A stretch of 64,000 nucleotides of DNA from Asterella californica (GCA_036924285.1 JAYKYS010000009.1:20688001-20752000); one strand, 5' to 3'. Shown: positions 11,745 through 21,960, counted from the stretch's first letter. Translations and numbers: made by a program. The notes: generated from the sequence alone by a model not told the origin.

Positions 11745-12479
11745 TTAATTCTCATAACTATCCAGTCGCGGCACATTGGATTCTGGGAAGGTAGCTAAAA
11801 TGTTAGTCATGACTCTGAAGTCGTCTGGAAACCACGACCAAACCATTCTCCGGAGAACCATACTCGGGTTCCTGGAAAAGCGTTCTGGTCCGTATTCGAG
11901 CCAGTGATCTGCTTGAATGTCGTACAAATCTTCGAGGTAGAGCTCGTAGGCTACCGTTTTGTTCAGATCGTACGCAGTAATGTTGTCGTTGTCACATAAA
12001 GCCTTCACCAAGACAGGGTCTGCCGGATCTCCTTTCATTATAGCCAGACCCCCCGCGTCCTCGAGCTTTAGAAAGCAATCTGTTTCCAGTCCTTGCGTAT
12101 CGGAGCTCCAGTTTGGTGGTGGAAAGTTCACCTCACCTACCTCTAAAGAACAATTGCGCATGCACGCCTCTATGATGCCCTCTCGATATGTGTATATGTA
12201 ACCCCACTTGAGGTCATCCATTCTCCTCGGGTATTGGTATTGGATACAATCTCCCTCCACCAGAACATTCGGTGGAGGATCGCCCATGGGGTTGTGAAAC
12301 ATGTCCCCAATGGCCAACTTGGAAAAATTGCTGGCCGTGGACGAATCGAATAATAAGCAAAAAACAGTACCAAGTGATAAGAAAATAGTCTGCATTCGAT
12401 GCACAATCCTGTAGGCAAAAGATGCACACCTCACAATTGTGCGATCAATGGGACTGAAATATTCGAGTAAGCTCGACAT
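11745..12479 (-). CDS. Probable secreted protein, family not recognised
   Basis: This is an uninterrupted 244-codon frame, the longest host-like ORF in the window, and I do not recognise its family. An internal Met at residue 29 (codon 12393-12395) starts a good signal peptide, MQTIFLSLGTVFCLLF followed by small residues. I therefore favour that start, which gives a ~216-residue precursor. The predicted mature part has spaced cysteines (GDCIQ, EACMRNCS, ETDCFLK, KALCDN) and four N-glycosylation sequons (NCS, NWS, NIT, NKT). It is rich in Asp/Glu and ends ...VPRLDSYEN. The cysteines and sequons suggest an extracellular or endomembrane protein. It lies between decayed transposons and has no visible operon-like or paralogous partner in the window. 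Confidence 0.6.
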   Translation of the reverse strand: MSSLLEYFSPIDRTIVRCASFAYRIVHRMQTIFLSLGTVFCLLFDSSTASNFSKLAIGDMFHNPMGDPPPNVLVEGDCIQYQYPRRMDDLKWGYIYTYREGIIEACMRNCSLEVGEVNFPPPNWSSDTQGLETDCFLKLEDAGGLAIMKGDPADPVLVKALCDNDNITAYDLNKTVAYELYLEDLYDIQADHWLEYGPERFSRNPSMVLRRMVWSWFPDDFRVMTNILATFPESNVPRLDSYEN

Positions 12480-13650
12480 AGTGACCAGACCCGAGTGGCT
12501 GGTGTACTGCGAGCAGTTTCTAGGTCTTTACCGTTTCACCCATCGAAGAATCACGTATCATTTCCAGGTCAAGTATCAGACGGTGCCCATTGGGAACTCG
12601 GCTAAACAGCCTCAACGTTCTAAACTTTAAACGCAGCTGTATTTCCACATGTGAAATCACCAGACTAATATTATCAGATGATATCATGTGGAATGAAATT
12701 ATCTGAATGCGTATAACCTTCTGACTTCTTTATATTAGAAGGATAAATAGTTCAAATCTCCCTGTGCTTCTCGGGTTTTGTTGTCTTGTGAATTCTGCAA
12801 AATAGACGGTTAGCTATACAAATGCATAGAAAAAGAATTATTAATGCTTTTCTCCCACTCTCTTGTGTACCATGTAATCAATTCTTGCTCTCTTGAATTT
12901 GCATGACCTATTTTCTTACCGTATGAACAGTTCAGTCGAGAAACGCAATGCCTTCAAATCTTTGGAATCAAGATCACAGCTGGGCGCCTCTTGTCACCAC
13001 TAGCTTCACGCAGAGGATTTGGATCTTTTCGAGAGTAACACTTTGCATGTTGAAACAGCGAGGTCGTGCTTTACTACTCAAAATGATCGTTCGTTTCGAC
13101 ACAATGGAGCCTCTGTTTGTATGTTTCAATGTTACAAATCGGTGTCGCCAGGCCCCACTATATGCCCCTACTAAATATAGGATTTTGGGTGATCGCTTGC
13201 AGACACAGCCCCAACTACCAATAGAAAACAAGTGCACCAAAGCACGGGGCCCGAGGAACTTCTCATACGATACACGTGATGCAGCCGTCTTTACCCCACC
13301 AGATGAAAATGTTGCTCAAAGCGTGCATGTACCGTGTTTCGTTGGATGTTTTCCCTTGCAGACTAGTCGGTTCGTCAACACTGCAACCTTTTACCGCCAG
13401 CACATGAAACACAACGAACGTAGGCAATTCAGATGATCACGCAGCTCTAGTACAAATGATGTATTCTGTTCGAAAGATGAAGCTCACTGGAGGAAAGCGA
13501 GACCGGTCCAACACTGAAATAAAAAAGTGGTGAAGAAATGGAGTGACTGTTAGCCGCCAAGAATTGTTACAAAACGCTTGACATTCACCAGTATGTCTCT
13601 CACTGCTCATCGCTCCGCGTATGGCGGATGGTGAGAGGTGAGTTGAGGAT
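12480..13650. other. Intergenic; candidate promoter of 12479 gene; no firm gene
   Basis: A plus-strand frame at 12948-13436 (162 codons) begins MPSNLWNQDHS and has no recognisable domain or composition bias. I leave it uncalled. The rest is ordinary spacer up to the D repeat. Confidence 0.35.
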
Positions 13651-13806
13651 AAGGTAATGCAGCAGACCATCACCTCCTATCCTCTCGGCTCTCAAAATCT
13701 AGTTAGTGAGATTCGAACATCAACAAGAGAGACCAAGCATCCTCTGCACCGCGTCCCTTCAAGGACACGAGCATCCTTCTCTATCTCTTCCAACACGACC
13801 TTCGCG

Positions 13807-13872
13807 ATGGATATCAAGAAACACTCCAGGCATTTCTTCAGAGACTCCACACCCTCCGGAGATTGCAACTGA
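13807..13872 (+). pseudogene. Frameshifted copy of small D leader ORF
   Basis: It starts MDIKKHSRHFFRDSTPSG like the 65-codon frame at 18641-18838. An extra G in GATTGCAAC (versus GATTCAAC in copy 2) puts it into an early stop. This suggests that this upstream frame is either dead here or not coding in either copy. Confidence 0.4.
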
Positions 13873-14179
13873 AGCGCCCAAGTTCCCCGCAATCGACCTA
13901 CTGCTCTCTGGCCGGGAGTCGGGACACTATCCTTTCCCAGACGAGAAGCCTCAGAGTGGGCAGCAAGGACCTTCTTGCGCCGATCAGTTTCATAATCAAC
14001 TTGTTCTAGTCGGCGGGCCGAAACCGACCGGGAGAAACATACAAAAAGAACCTTTCAAGCAATCTAGCGAGCAGCTTCTAAGAGGATAAACTCTACTGAG
14101 AAGCTGAGAATCTAGTGCCTTCCATCCACAAGCAAAAACCACTTTTTCTTCCAAGTTTCACGAAGCAAATCTTTTGAAA

Positions 14180-14575
14180 ATGGCCCTTCCTACGTCACTG
14201 TTCAATCAGCAGAGGCTGGATCACATACGAGAACCATTGAGAGAGCAGCTGCAAGGAAACGCCAATGGAGTAGCGTCCAAGAAGCACGAAGTGACTCCTC
14301 TAGGGCTGATGCAGATAAACAGAAACTGCGGCCTCGCTCAGAGACCAGCATATCACAAAGAGGTGGACACCGCGAGAGAAGAGTTGGCTCACTTCAGATC
14401 CAAGTTCGACCAGTGGAAAATAACGTACGAACGCGAAATCGGCAAGACGCGGCAAGAGTTAGCCATGCTGACGCCGCGACTAATGGGTTTAGGATTGGCT
14501 TCCAAGATCCACCACATGCAAGAAGCCACAGCCGCTAGGAAACTGAGCAAGACGCAGCACCAATCTCTAGTATGA
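14180..14575 (+). CDS. Conserved D-element ORF, copy 1 (~131 aa)
   Basis: Unknown family. The protein starts MALPTSLFNQQRLDHIREPL; an in-frame Met two codons upstream at 14174 is not shared with the second copy, so I choose 14180. It is charged and mostly helical by composition, with runs such as DTAREELAHFRSKFDQWKIT and REIGKTRQELAML that could form a coiled coil. It ends ...LSKTQHQSLV. It differs from the copy at 18970 at nine nucleotides by eye. Four of these change residues (Ser/Ala, Ala/Val, Ala/Pro, His/Gln) and five are silent. Sequence on either side differs more and carries indels. It may be an exon of a larger gene, since a GTAAA donor-like site follows the stop. Confidence 0.45.
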   Translation: MALPTSLFNQQRLDHIREPLREQLQGNANGVASKKHEVTPLGLMQINRNCGLAQRPAYHKEVDTAREELAHFRSKFDQWKITYEREIGKTRQELAMLTPRLMGLGLASKIHHMQEATAARKLSKTQHQSLV

Positions 14576-15186
14576 GATCGTATTTCAAGCTCCAGACTTT
14601 TCGGGCGGAACACTTTACAGGTAAATTCTATGGAGTAGCAAAGCCTACTCGACAATTTTCCAAGTGGGACTATTTCAAAATTTTCAAATTGGAATTATTA
14701 TTTATTATTTCAAATGGACTTTTCTTTTCCTATTTTAGCGTAATGGCAAGAACCGCAAGAATCAATTTTCCAGTCGGATGTGTGAAGTGAAAGCTCAGAC
14801 TCCGTTGGCGAATGACGTATATGTAATACTTACTGTCACGTCTTCCTCCACTGGCTCTGATGTTGGAAATTCGCCTCATATCCACACACGCTAATTTTCT
14901 TCGACGGTGACGCTATGAACGTTGACTGTCGAAATCATACGGCCTCTTCGTGTCGTAAAAAATATCACGGGGGATAAAACAGTTCACACGAGGCCGCTCT
15001 CAAATGCTTTGGAGAACTGACTTTCCTACATGGTCCGTTGCATGGTGTTTCCAACGTGTTTTTCTCATATTACCCACCAGTACTCTCCTGCTTGCATCTG
15101 AACCTGGAACCCTGCTATACTATGAGAATCTTCCTTTGCCGATGATTAGTCCTTGATCATGCTTCTGCTCAGTTCGAGGGACATCT

Positions 15187-16440
15187 GCACTCGTCGTAAA
15201 CAAGAAGTCTGAGGACGTAGCAAGTTCTGACCTACACCTGATGTGAGAAGTAAGACTTGGAACTCCTTGGGCGGATCCTTAGAGGGATTCACATGCGCCC
15301 AGATTCGACTTTTGCAGGGTGCGTTCTTATGTACTCTCTTCGTTCGGTCAGCAAGGATCACATACTCTAACCTAAGTTGTATACGGAGCCTCTGAAGCAA
15401 TTTATGATGGTCACTCCGCTGGCGGAAGCGGCGCAGGTTTGTCCGATTTGAAACTAGTGAACAGACAAGATGGCATGGTTTGATCTTCAAGAGACCTTCG
15501 TTTTCCTCAAAGAGTCGGATGAATGAATCTGTTCCGACTATATCGGCCCGCCCTGGAAGTAGAGAGGGAGGTGAAGCCAGAACTCTGGTCACCATTTTTT
15601 ATCTACGCCACCACCACCTCCGAGCTGCTGACTAATCCTGATCACCACAATGACGACGATGAAGACGACCTTCTGGAACGCGCACCATCCATCCACTCGT
15701 CTAAGCTGCTCAATCGGAAACTACCGCCATCTCAGAACTTGCACTCAAGCGCAAGAATTTGTTGTAGCCTCAATTTACATCTATGAGATCGCCATTAGGA
15801 AGACCGAGTCACCAGGTGAGAAAGAGGAAGGACGAGACAACGAGAAACGGAATCAGGAACCAAAGAATCAGAATAAACTTGAAGGGCTCAAGAAAGAGAG
15901 AGAAGAAAGAAGCTGAGAGAGAAGAACGGGAGAAGAACAAGGCGAGTATGCGAGGAAACGGAGATAATTACAAGCAATCTAACTGCCACAAAAAGATCAT
16001 TCAAACTCGGTGAACTCGTTTCACACAGTAAGAACCTCCGTGACAGAAATTACTCTCTTGATTGCTCTGGACGCGCAGTACCGTACTCGAGTAAACAAGA
16101 GACGAGCTCATGCAGGGAACAAAACTCTAACACCTAATTCTCGAATCGAATCAACCGAGGAACGGAAGAATCCGTAAAGCGCATACGCTTCTCATCTGGT
16201 CAGATTTCTGATACAGCAGCAGTAATAAGTTCGCTTCATCTAGGAGCTCTGTTCAAACCCGTGATCCAGGACCGGATGTACGTATTCTCATGCTGCGGTT
16301 TACGTGAACACGGGTGTCGGGAAATACTCCGTTATCGGGAGCGTTCTGTAACGGAAAAGCAGTCCGCTGAATCAGATCCGTAAAGAAACCGTACGGTGGA
16401 ACAGTCGGGTTTTGTCTGCGCCGGTAGATCATTACATTGC
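15187..16440 (-). pseudogene. AKR gene 5' part (promoter, first exon), displaced
   Basis: Reverse-complement match of 38520-39755, the 5' part of the AKR gene. On the minus strand it contains the first exon, beginning MVTRVLASPPSLLPGR (ATG at 15595). This is Ser/Arg/Leu-rich and acid-poor, like a chloroplast transit peptide. Next comes intron 1 down to its acceptor ...GAGTGCAG at 15187. There the homology ends and element D begins. The rest of the gene is not downstream; it lies at 16985-18490, on the wrong side. The gene is therefore broken and permuted. Confidence 0.8.
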
Positions 16441-16479
16441 ACTGGCGGTCAAATCGTGTCGTTTACATAATTCTCTCAT

Positions 16480-16545
16480 GGTTATTCACCTCTTCCATCT
16501 GAGAGAATCACCTCTTCCATCTGAAGATGGAAGAGGTGAATAACC
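16480..16545. repeat. 21-bp perfect hairpin with nested repeat in loop
   Basis: The arms at 16480-16500 and 16525-16545 are perfectly complementary (GGTTATTCACCTCTTCC... / ...GGAAGAGGTGAATAACC). The loop itself holds another CACCTCTTCCATCT at 16509-16522, which could pair with the right arm instead. It belongs next to the tRNA-like core at 16570-16645. Confidence 0.75.
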
Positions 16546-16549
16546 TAAT

Positions 16550-16765
16550 TGCAAGCTTAATTTATTAATTAATCTATGGTTCTGGTCAAGTAGGATACCG
16601 CACTTGTACCCCTGAAGCGCAAAGTCCTGCACTCTAACCACGTTTCTAAGAATAATTATAACATTTAAATTATATTTTGATTTTTATTAAACTTAATTAA
16701 ATTATTTTTATAACAGTTATGATGTTTTTTATAAAATAAAAAGAGCAAAAGTTCCCGAGAATCGA
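16550..16765 (-). repeat. Dispersed AT-rich element with tRNA-like core, copy 1
   Basis: Read on the minus strand: GAACTTTTGCTCTTTTT, an AT-rich spacer, then GTGGTTAGAGTGCAGGACT and GGGGTACAAGTGCGG, then an AT-rich stretch and the hairpin at 16480-16545. The two GC-rich blocks resemble a tRNA A-box and B-box (GGTTCAAGTCC-like). Related cores occur at 42415-42470, 43015-43062 and 43815-43885. It could be a SINE or another non-autonomous element. Confidence 0.5.
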
Positions 16766-16984
16766 TTGAACATGGTTATTTATTCACCGGTTATTTACCG
16801 TAGTGCTACAATAGGAAGTGTCCAAACTAAAATCTTTGGAAGATATTCTTGGTCACGAGAGAAAGTGTTACGATTTCGGCCAAGAGGTAGCTGATTCAAA
16901 TCGATTTGGTCGTAAAGAGATTTATAATTCACGAAAATTACTTCACTTGTTAAAATTAAAATAATTATGTTTTCTTCCGAGAAT

Positions 16985-18490
16985 TTAAAGTGTGTAAAGG
17001 TTGGGTTTCGTCTTCGTTACCTGACCCAGTACTGCAGAAGTAATCACTTGTATTCCGTAATGCTTGGCAGAACCCAGGAGTGACATATGATCAAAATGCT
17101 TTTTACCATGAGCATAAATTGTCTTCTGCTCATCTTCTACCCATTGGTTTTCCACTTCAGCTGCCTCACGCATGTATAGATTGAAAGGCACCATAACCAC
17201 CCGAAAAGGTGATCCGGCCCACCTGCAGAAAACGGATTTCTGGCTTTGGGAAGGTTTAAGCTTTATGTTTTTCCTCGTTGTTGGACCGACATTCCACGAC
17301 CTGGAGACGATGTGAGAGTAGATCGTTGGGTTGGTGGACAGTAAAACCAGTATCTTGGAGTGCGACGAGCTGTCATAGTTCAGAGTGCTCAGATCAGACC
17401 TGCTGCTGCACTGTTTTGACTGACCATTCATAAGTTTGATTGGTGCGTACATACCTACAGCTCAAGCAATATTTACCAGATGGTCCAACATGAGATGTTG
17501 AGGATGGTTGAAGGGAACCCTGAAACCCTTCCATGTAGAAACACCATAGCAAGTTATATGTCCTGAGGCAGTCTCTTCCTCTAGTGCTCCTTCTGTTAAA
17601 CTCTTCTCTTGAGACACCTGTCAACTGTTCTTCAGGATTGTGGATATAATACACATCGATAGTCTCCAGACCGAGATTATTCCTGCTTCCTTCCACCTGC
17701 TCTTTGTGATCCACGAAACCCTCACCACAGTGCAGATTGAAGTAGAAATTCAATTACACTAAGCTGTGGCAGTTGCAACAACCAGTAGAACGCTGGAATA
17801 GCGGGTCTCTCCCTATCACCAATCCATGCAAAGAAGAGATGGCTCTAGAGAACTTCTGAGACCTTGCCTGGTTTTGTAGGAATTTGGGTGCTATGGAGTG
17901 ACAGTCACCAACCACATCGTCCCACGAGTCAATGATTCCGCGCTTGAAGTAAGTGTTTTCAATCCACTGTTGAGGATTAAGAGTATATGTTAGGTCGGTC
18001 ACACTCAAAGGTAAGGTAACCTCCTTTAGTGCACACAGCAATCTGGTTCCGTTTGCACAGCCCTCGCGCTACTGCTTCAGCCAATACCCACCCCACCGCA
18101 CGTTCGCTTCTCATGCTGCGGAAGCTCACTGATCTGCAACCAAGCACTGCAATGATTACGATGGTTCCCACGATCCTCTGTATCTGGAATGTTCGCCAGA
18201 CCATCCCAAGTCCACCACAATTGCCAAACTTCCACTTAACTAGGAGATACCTCAGGTAAACAAACTTATCACAAGTGTGAACATTACAAACGGAGCGAGA
18301 GCAGAAAGCTTGGGCAAATATTAAGGTATGTGAAACTGGAAACAGCCCGGTGAGAATCCTGTCAGTCAACGAACAGAGGAACGGAGAAGAAGTGAGTTTC
18401 CTGTGGCTTACCATGTCAGTGCGACGTTCGTGCGTGAGGAAGGACTGAAGGCGACCAACAGACCGACGAATGGATGAGGGCGAAGTGCAA
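16985..18490 (-). pseudogene. AKR gene 3' part, broken copy
   Basis: Reverse-complement match of 39935-41500. Recognisable coding blocks on the minus strand are RSMRSERAVGWVLAEAVARG, a TKGG block, NNLGLETIDVYYIHNPEEQL and PFNLYMREAAEVENQWVEDE. The last block ends KHYGIQVITSAVLGQ. A 17-bp deletion at about 17590 (relative to 40850-40866) shifts frame after SREEFNRR. The final exon (GKLTGYVG...) is missing, as is exon 2, which carries the glycine-rich VSSMGIGTHMG segment. The upstream half lies at 15187-16440, so no normal transcript can be read. The intron after ...KFLQNQ has a GC donor context (CAG|GCAAGG). Confidence 0.85.
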
Positions 18491-18640
18491 GGTAATGAAG
18501 CAGACCATCACCTCGTATCCTCTCAGCTCTCGAAATCTAGTTAGATTCGAACATCAACAAGAGAGACCAAGCATCCTCTGCACCGCGTCCCTTCAGGGAC
18601 ACGAGCATCCTTCTCTATCTCTTCCAACACGAACTTCGCG

Positions 18641-18838
18641 ATGGATATAAAGAAACACTCCAAGCATTTCTCCAGAGACTCCACACCCTCCGGAGATTCA
18701 ACTGAAGCGGCCGAGTTTCCCCCAATCGAGCTACCGCTCTCTGGCCGGGAGTCGGGACACTACCCTTTTTCAGACAAGGAGCCTCTGAGTGGGCAGCAAG
18801 AACCTTCTTGTGTCAATTTCACAATCAATTTGTTCTAG
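18641..18838 (+). CDS. Small D leader ORF (65 aa), doubtful
   Basis: This frame begins MDIKKHSKHFSRDSTPSGDS and is Pro/Ser/Glu-rich. The homologous frame in D1 is broken by a 1-nt insertion. It might be the first exon of the D gene, spliced to 18970, but equally may be non-coding. No domain is recognised. Confidence 0.25.
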   Translation: MDIKKHSKHFSRDSTPSGDSTEAAEFPPIELPLSGRESGHYPFSDKEPLSGQQEPSCVNFTINLF

Positions 18839-18969
18839 TCGGCGGGCCGAAACATCTGGGAGAAACATACATCAAGCTTCCGAGAAGCTGAGAATCTAGA
18901 GCCTTCCATCCACTTGGAACAAACAAAACCAGTTTTCCTCCCAAGATTCACGAAGCAAATCTTTGGAAA

Positions 18970-19365
18970 ATGGCCCTTCCTACGTCACTGTTCAATCAGC
19001 AGAGGCTGGATCACATACGAGAACCATTGAGAGAGCAGCTGCAAGGAAACGCCAACGGAGTAGCGGCCAAGAAGCACGAAGTGACTCCTCTAGGGCTGAT
19101 GCAGATAAACAGAAACTGCGGTCTTGCTCAGAGACCAGTATATCACAAAGAGGTGGACACCGCCAGAGAAGAGTTGGCTCACTTCAGATCCAAGTTCGAC
19201 CAGTGGAAAATAACGTACGAACGCGAAATCGGCAAGACGAGGCAAGAGTTAGCCATGCTGACGCCGCGACTAATGGGTTTAGGATTGGCTTCCAAGATCC
19301 ACCACATGCAAGAACCCACAGCCGCTAGGAAACTGAGCAAGACGCAGCAACAATCTCTAGTATGA
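18970..19365 (+). CDS. Conserved D-element ORF, copy 2 (131 aa)
   Basis: Paralogue of 14180-14575 with the same start (ATGGCCCTTCC) and stop (TATGAGATCG context). Family unknown. The protein is Lys/Arg/Glu/Gln-rich with a likely helical middle (REELAHFRSKFDQWK). Only nine nucleotide differences from copy 1 were counted, and the frame is intact in both, while the flanks carry indels. This hints at selection on the protein, or at more recent gene conversion here. Confidence 0.45.
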   Translation: MALPTSLFNQQRLDHIREPLREQLQGNANGVAAKKHEVTPLGLMQINRNCGLAQRPVYHKEVDTAREELAHFRSKFDQWKITYEREIGKTRQELAMLTPRLMGLGLASKIHHMQEPTAARKLSKTQQQSLV

Positions 19366-19840
19366 GATCGTATTTCAAGGCTCCAGACTTTTCGGGCGAA
19401 ACACTTTACAGGTAAACTAGAGTAGCACAGCCTACTCTCAACAATTTTCCAATTGGGTCTATTCAAAATTTTCAAAATTGATTTATTATTTATTATTCCA
19501 ATGGACTTTTCTTTTCTTATTTTATCGTAATGGCAAGAACCGCAAGAATCAATTTTCCAGTCAGATCTGTGAAGTGAAAGCTCAGACTCCGTTGGCACAT
19601 GACGTATATGTAATACTTACGTCCACTGGCTCTGATGTTGGAAATTCGCCTCATATCCACACACGCTATTTTTCTTCGACGGTGACGCTATGGACGTTGA
19701 CTGTCGAAATCATATGGCCTCATCGTGTCGTAAAAATATCACGGGCGATATAACAGTTCACACGAGGCGGCTCTCAGTGTGTGCTTTGGAAAACTGACTT
19801 CCGTACATGGTCCGTTGTATGGTGTTTCCAACGTGTTTTT

Positions 19841-19975
19841 CTCATACTACCCACCAGTACTCTCCTGCTTGCGTCTGAAACTTGGAACCCTCGGATACCA
19901 ACGTTTTTTCTCCTCATACTACCCACCAGTACTCTCCTGCTTGCATCTGAACCTGGAACCCTGCTATACTATGAG
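19841..19975 (+). repeat. ~70-bp tandem duplication inside D2
   Basis: CTCATACTACCCACCAGTAC... occurs twice in a row (about 19841-19912 and 19913-19975). D1 has it once (15063-15125). The second unit resembles D1 more closely at its end (GAACCTGGAACCCTGCTATAC). Confidence 0.75.
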
Positions 19976-20030
19976 AATCGTCCTTTGCCGATGATTTTTT
20001 CCTTGATCATGCTCAGTTCGAGAGACGTCT

Positions 20031-21495
20031 ATGGTGGTTTACACCTATTGCAAACCAGCTTCCATCTCGTTTCTATTACCTTGCTCTGATCTGGATGAAA
20101 TGTTCGTGCTTGCACCTTCCTAGTTATCACTCTAAATGATATTTATTCAGTCTTCTAATGATATTAGGTTGTGATATGAAAGCATAGAGAGAATACCCCG
20201 CGTTCACAGTTGAATTTGGGACAACCCGTAGACGGCCCCTGTCTGCCACCCTGAGACTTTCACTTCAGTCGGGCTCCTCTGGAACTTCAGGCCTGCTCAA
20301 GCACGGATTATAAGCTCAAGGATTTTAGCTGTCCGTTAGCAGTTTCAGGTATAAGACCAGCACAGAACGTTATACAACCGCGTTATTCACGAGGAACTTC
20401 TTCAGTGCTTTCAGATTTCCAAAGGATTCGCCGGCTTCCTGAACATCTCACCTAACGCAGTCGAAACGGAGTGGCTGATAGCCGCCATCCTTGTGCTCTC
20501 TGCACCTTAAGGCAACCAGCGATCCTCTCCCTCTCAACTGTTCGACTCGTCAGCTCCAGTTAGACTCCATCCCTTCCAAACCCTCAACAAGTTCTAACCG
20601 GCTAGTCAATCTCGTGAAACGCTCGGATCTTCTAAACTCAGCAGTCACCTGCCGCACTTCGTCCCTACTCGCCAGTGATTCCCGTCTCCAACCGAATATC
20701 GAAAACCAGTCCTCCAAGTCCCAACCTCGTTCACCACCTACGGCTACCATAGCTGCTCTTCTCCGCTGCGCCTGATTTCCGGTCATAGTTCCCAGTCCCC
20801 GCCTCCAATCATCGCATCCCCCTGCTTCAGCCGATACCTCCCGTTTAGCAATCGACCAACCGCCCAGGGCCCATATCTTTCTTTCGTAGATGGTGGGGGT
20901 CCAGTGGAAGGAATTTTGATTGCCAAAAGCACGAACGGAAGAGAAGCGCCCTTGGCGAGCGGTGACAGTGGCAATGTCTGAAACCGATTGTGTGTACGAC
21001 TAGGTCGGAGACAAGATTCACAAGTCCTACTCAGAAGGTCGGCACATACGTGTCTATAGCTATTGATAACTAGATCACGCAAAGATCCATGCACATTATG
21101 AGATGGTTGCTTATTATTCACCTAAAACCTGAGATGGTTTCTTAGAACAATTTCTTCGTCCACATATTTCGATATTTCAAATTTTTCCCATTGCAACTGT
21201 ATCTCTGCGGGTTGCACCATGAATTAATAAAAAAATAATATTCCAGGGGCTTTCCGCCATAGCGTTCTATCCTTTGCTCTCTCTTTTTTATCTTCTCTTT
21301 CTGGGACAGCGTTCTGTCTATTTGTCCCTTCCGGATGTTTGTGTCTCCGTCTGCGTGCTGGTGGACTGTATAATAAGTGGAAAGGTGACTGTATCTGCAA
21401 TGTCCATTTGAACCGAGGCAATGACTGCAAGGCTGACTGTATCGTTACTAAGTAGATAATTAATTCGTTCTCTATACATGATTCGGCAATAGCAG
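20031..21495. other. No recognised gene
   Basis: Two overlapping antisense frames at 20491-20786 and a minus frame at 20783-21121 are open for 78-112 codons. None shows a known domain, and the strand cannot be chosen. The region is GC-richer than its neighbours and may hold a decayed exon. Confidence 0.3.
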
Positions 21496-21499
21496 TACA

Positions 21500-21960
21500 G
21501 AGGAAATCAGCGTGCAATCTGCAAAAACAAGACGTTCGGAGTTGCTCCTCCAAGGCCTCTATTATAGGTACCGATATTGTTGCAAGCAACAGTAAGTGTG
21601 CAATAGCTGCTACGAAGAAGGTACTTGACTACCACTGTGCAATCTGGAAAAACAATACAGTGAGAACTGCAACCTCCTCCGAGGTAGAGGCCTTGGAGCT
21701 GTAAATCGTTGTACAGTATGTAGAGTAGTGAGCAAAAACTAGAAGCTGCAAAACTGCAAGGCCCTCGTAGCCTATGTACAGTAGGTAACAGACGTGAGCA
21801 AAAACTACAAGCTGCAAACTGCAAGGTCCTCGTAGCCTATGTACAGTAGGTAGCAGAAGAAAAAAGTGTTTACTGCTACTGCGGAAAAACAACAAGCTGC
21901 AAACTGCAAGCTCCATGTAGGCTATGCAGTGTGCAAACACAAACATATATTTGCACACTA
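21500..21960. repeat. Degenerate tandem repeats, ~63-75 bp unit
   Basis: Units such as GTGAGCAAAAACTACAAGC...TGCAAGGTCCTCGTAGCC...GTACAGTAGGTA occur at about 21731, 21794 and 21869 (diverged). Looser versions (GTGCAATCTG.AAAAAC) occur at about 21510 and 21636. Non-coding. Confidence 0.7.

Larger units (their letters stand above)
13651..15186 (+). repeat. Element D, copy 1 (~1.54 kb direct repeat)
   Basis: D1 aligns with 18489-20030 in the same orientation. The left boundary is at AAGGTAATG (13651), where sequence upstream stops matching. The right boundary is at about 15186 (AGTTCGAGGGACATCT). The two copies flank 3.3 kb of permuted AKR-gene sequence like the arms of a composite. No TG...CA ends or polypurine tract are evident, so it does not look like an ordinary LTR. 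It contains a short ORF at 14180-14575. Confidence 0.8.
18489..20030 (+). repeat. Element D, copy 2 (~1.54 kb direct repeat)
   Basis: Same orientation as D1 (13651-15186). The left end abuts AKR intron-2 sequence (GGCGAAGTGC|AAGGTAATG). The right end diverges from D1 after AGTTCGAGAGACGTCT at 20030. It has several small indels against D1 and a ~70-bp internal tandem duplication at 19841-19975 that D1 lacks. Confidence 0.8.

Noticed and set aside
12948..13436. 162-codon plus-strand frame
   Set aside because: No domain, no signal peptide, ordinary composition and an overlapping antisense frame of similar quality.
16570..16645. Functional tRNA gene on the minus strand
   Set aside because: A/B-box-like words are present but no full cloverleaf or acceptor stem could be folded.
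13651..20030. D copies as LTRs of one retrotransposon
   Set aside because: No TG...CA ends, PBS, polypurine tract or retroviral proteins inside; the interior is a permuted host-type gene.
20491..21121. Antisense pair of ~80-110 codon frames
   Set aside because: Neither strand shows a recognisable protein and start/stop placement looks random.
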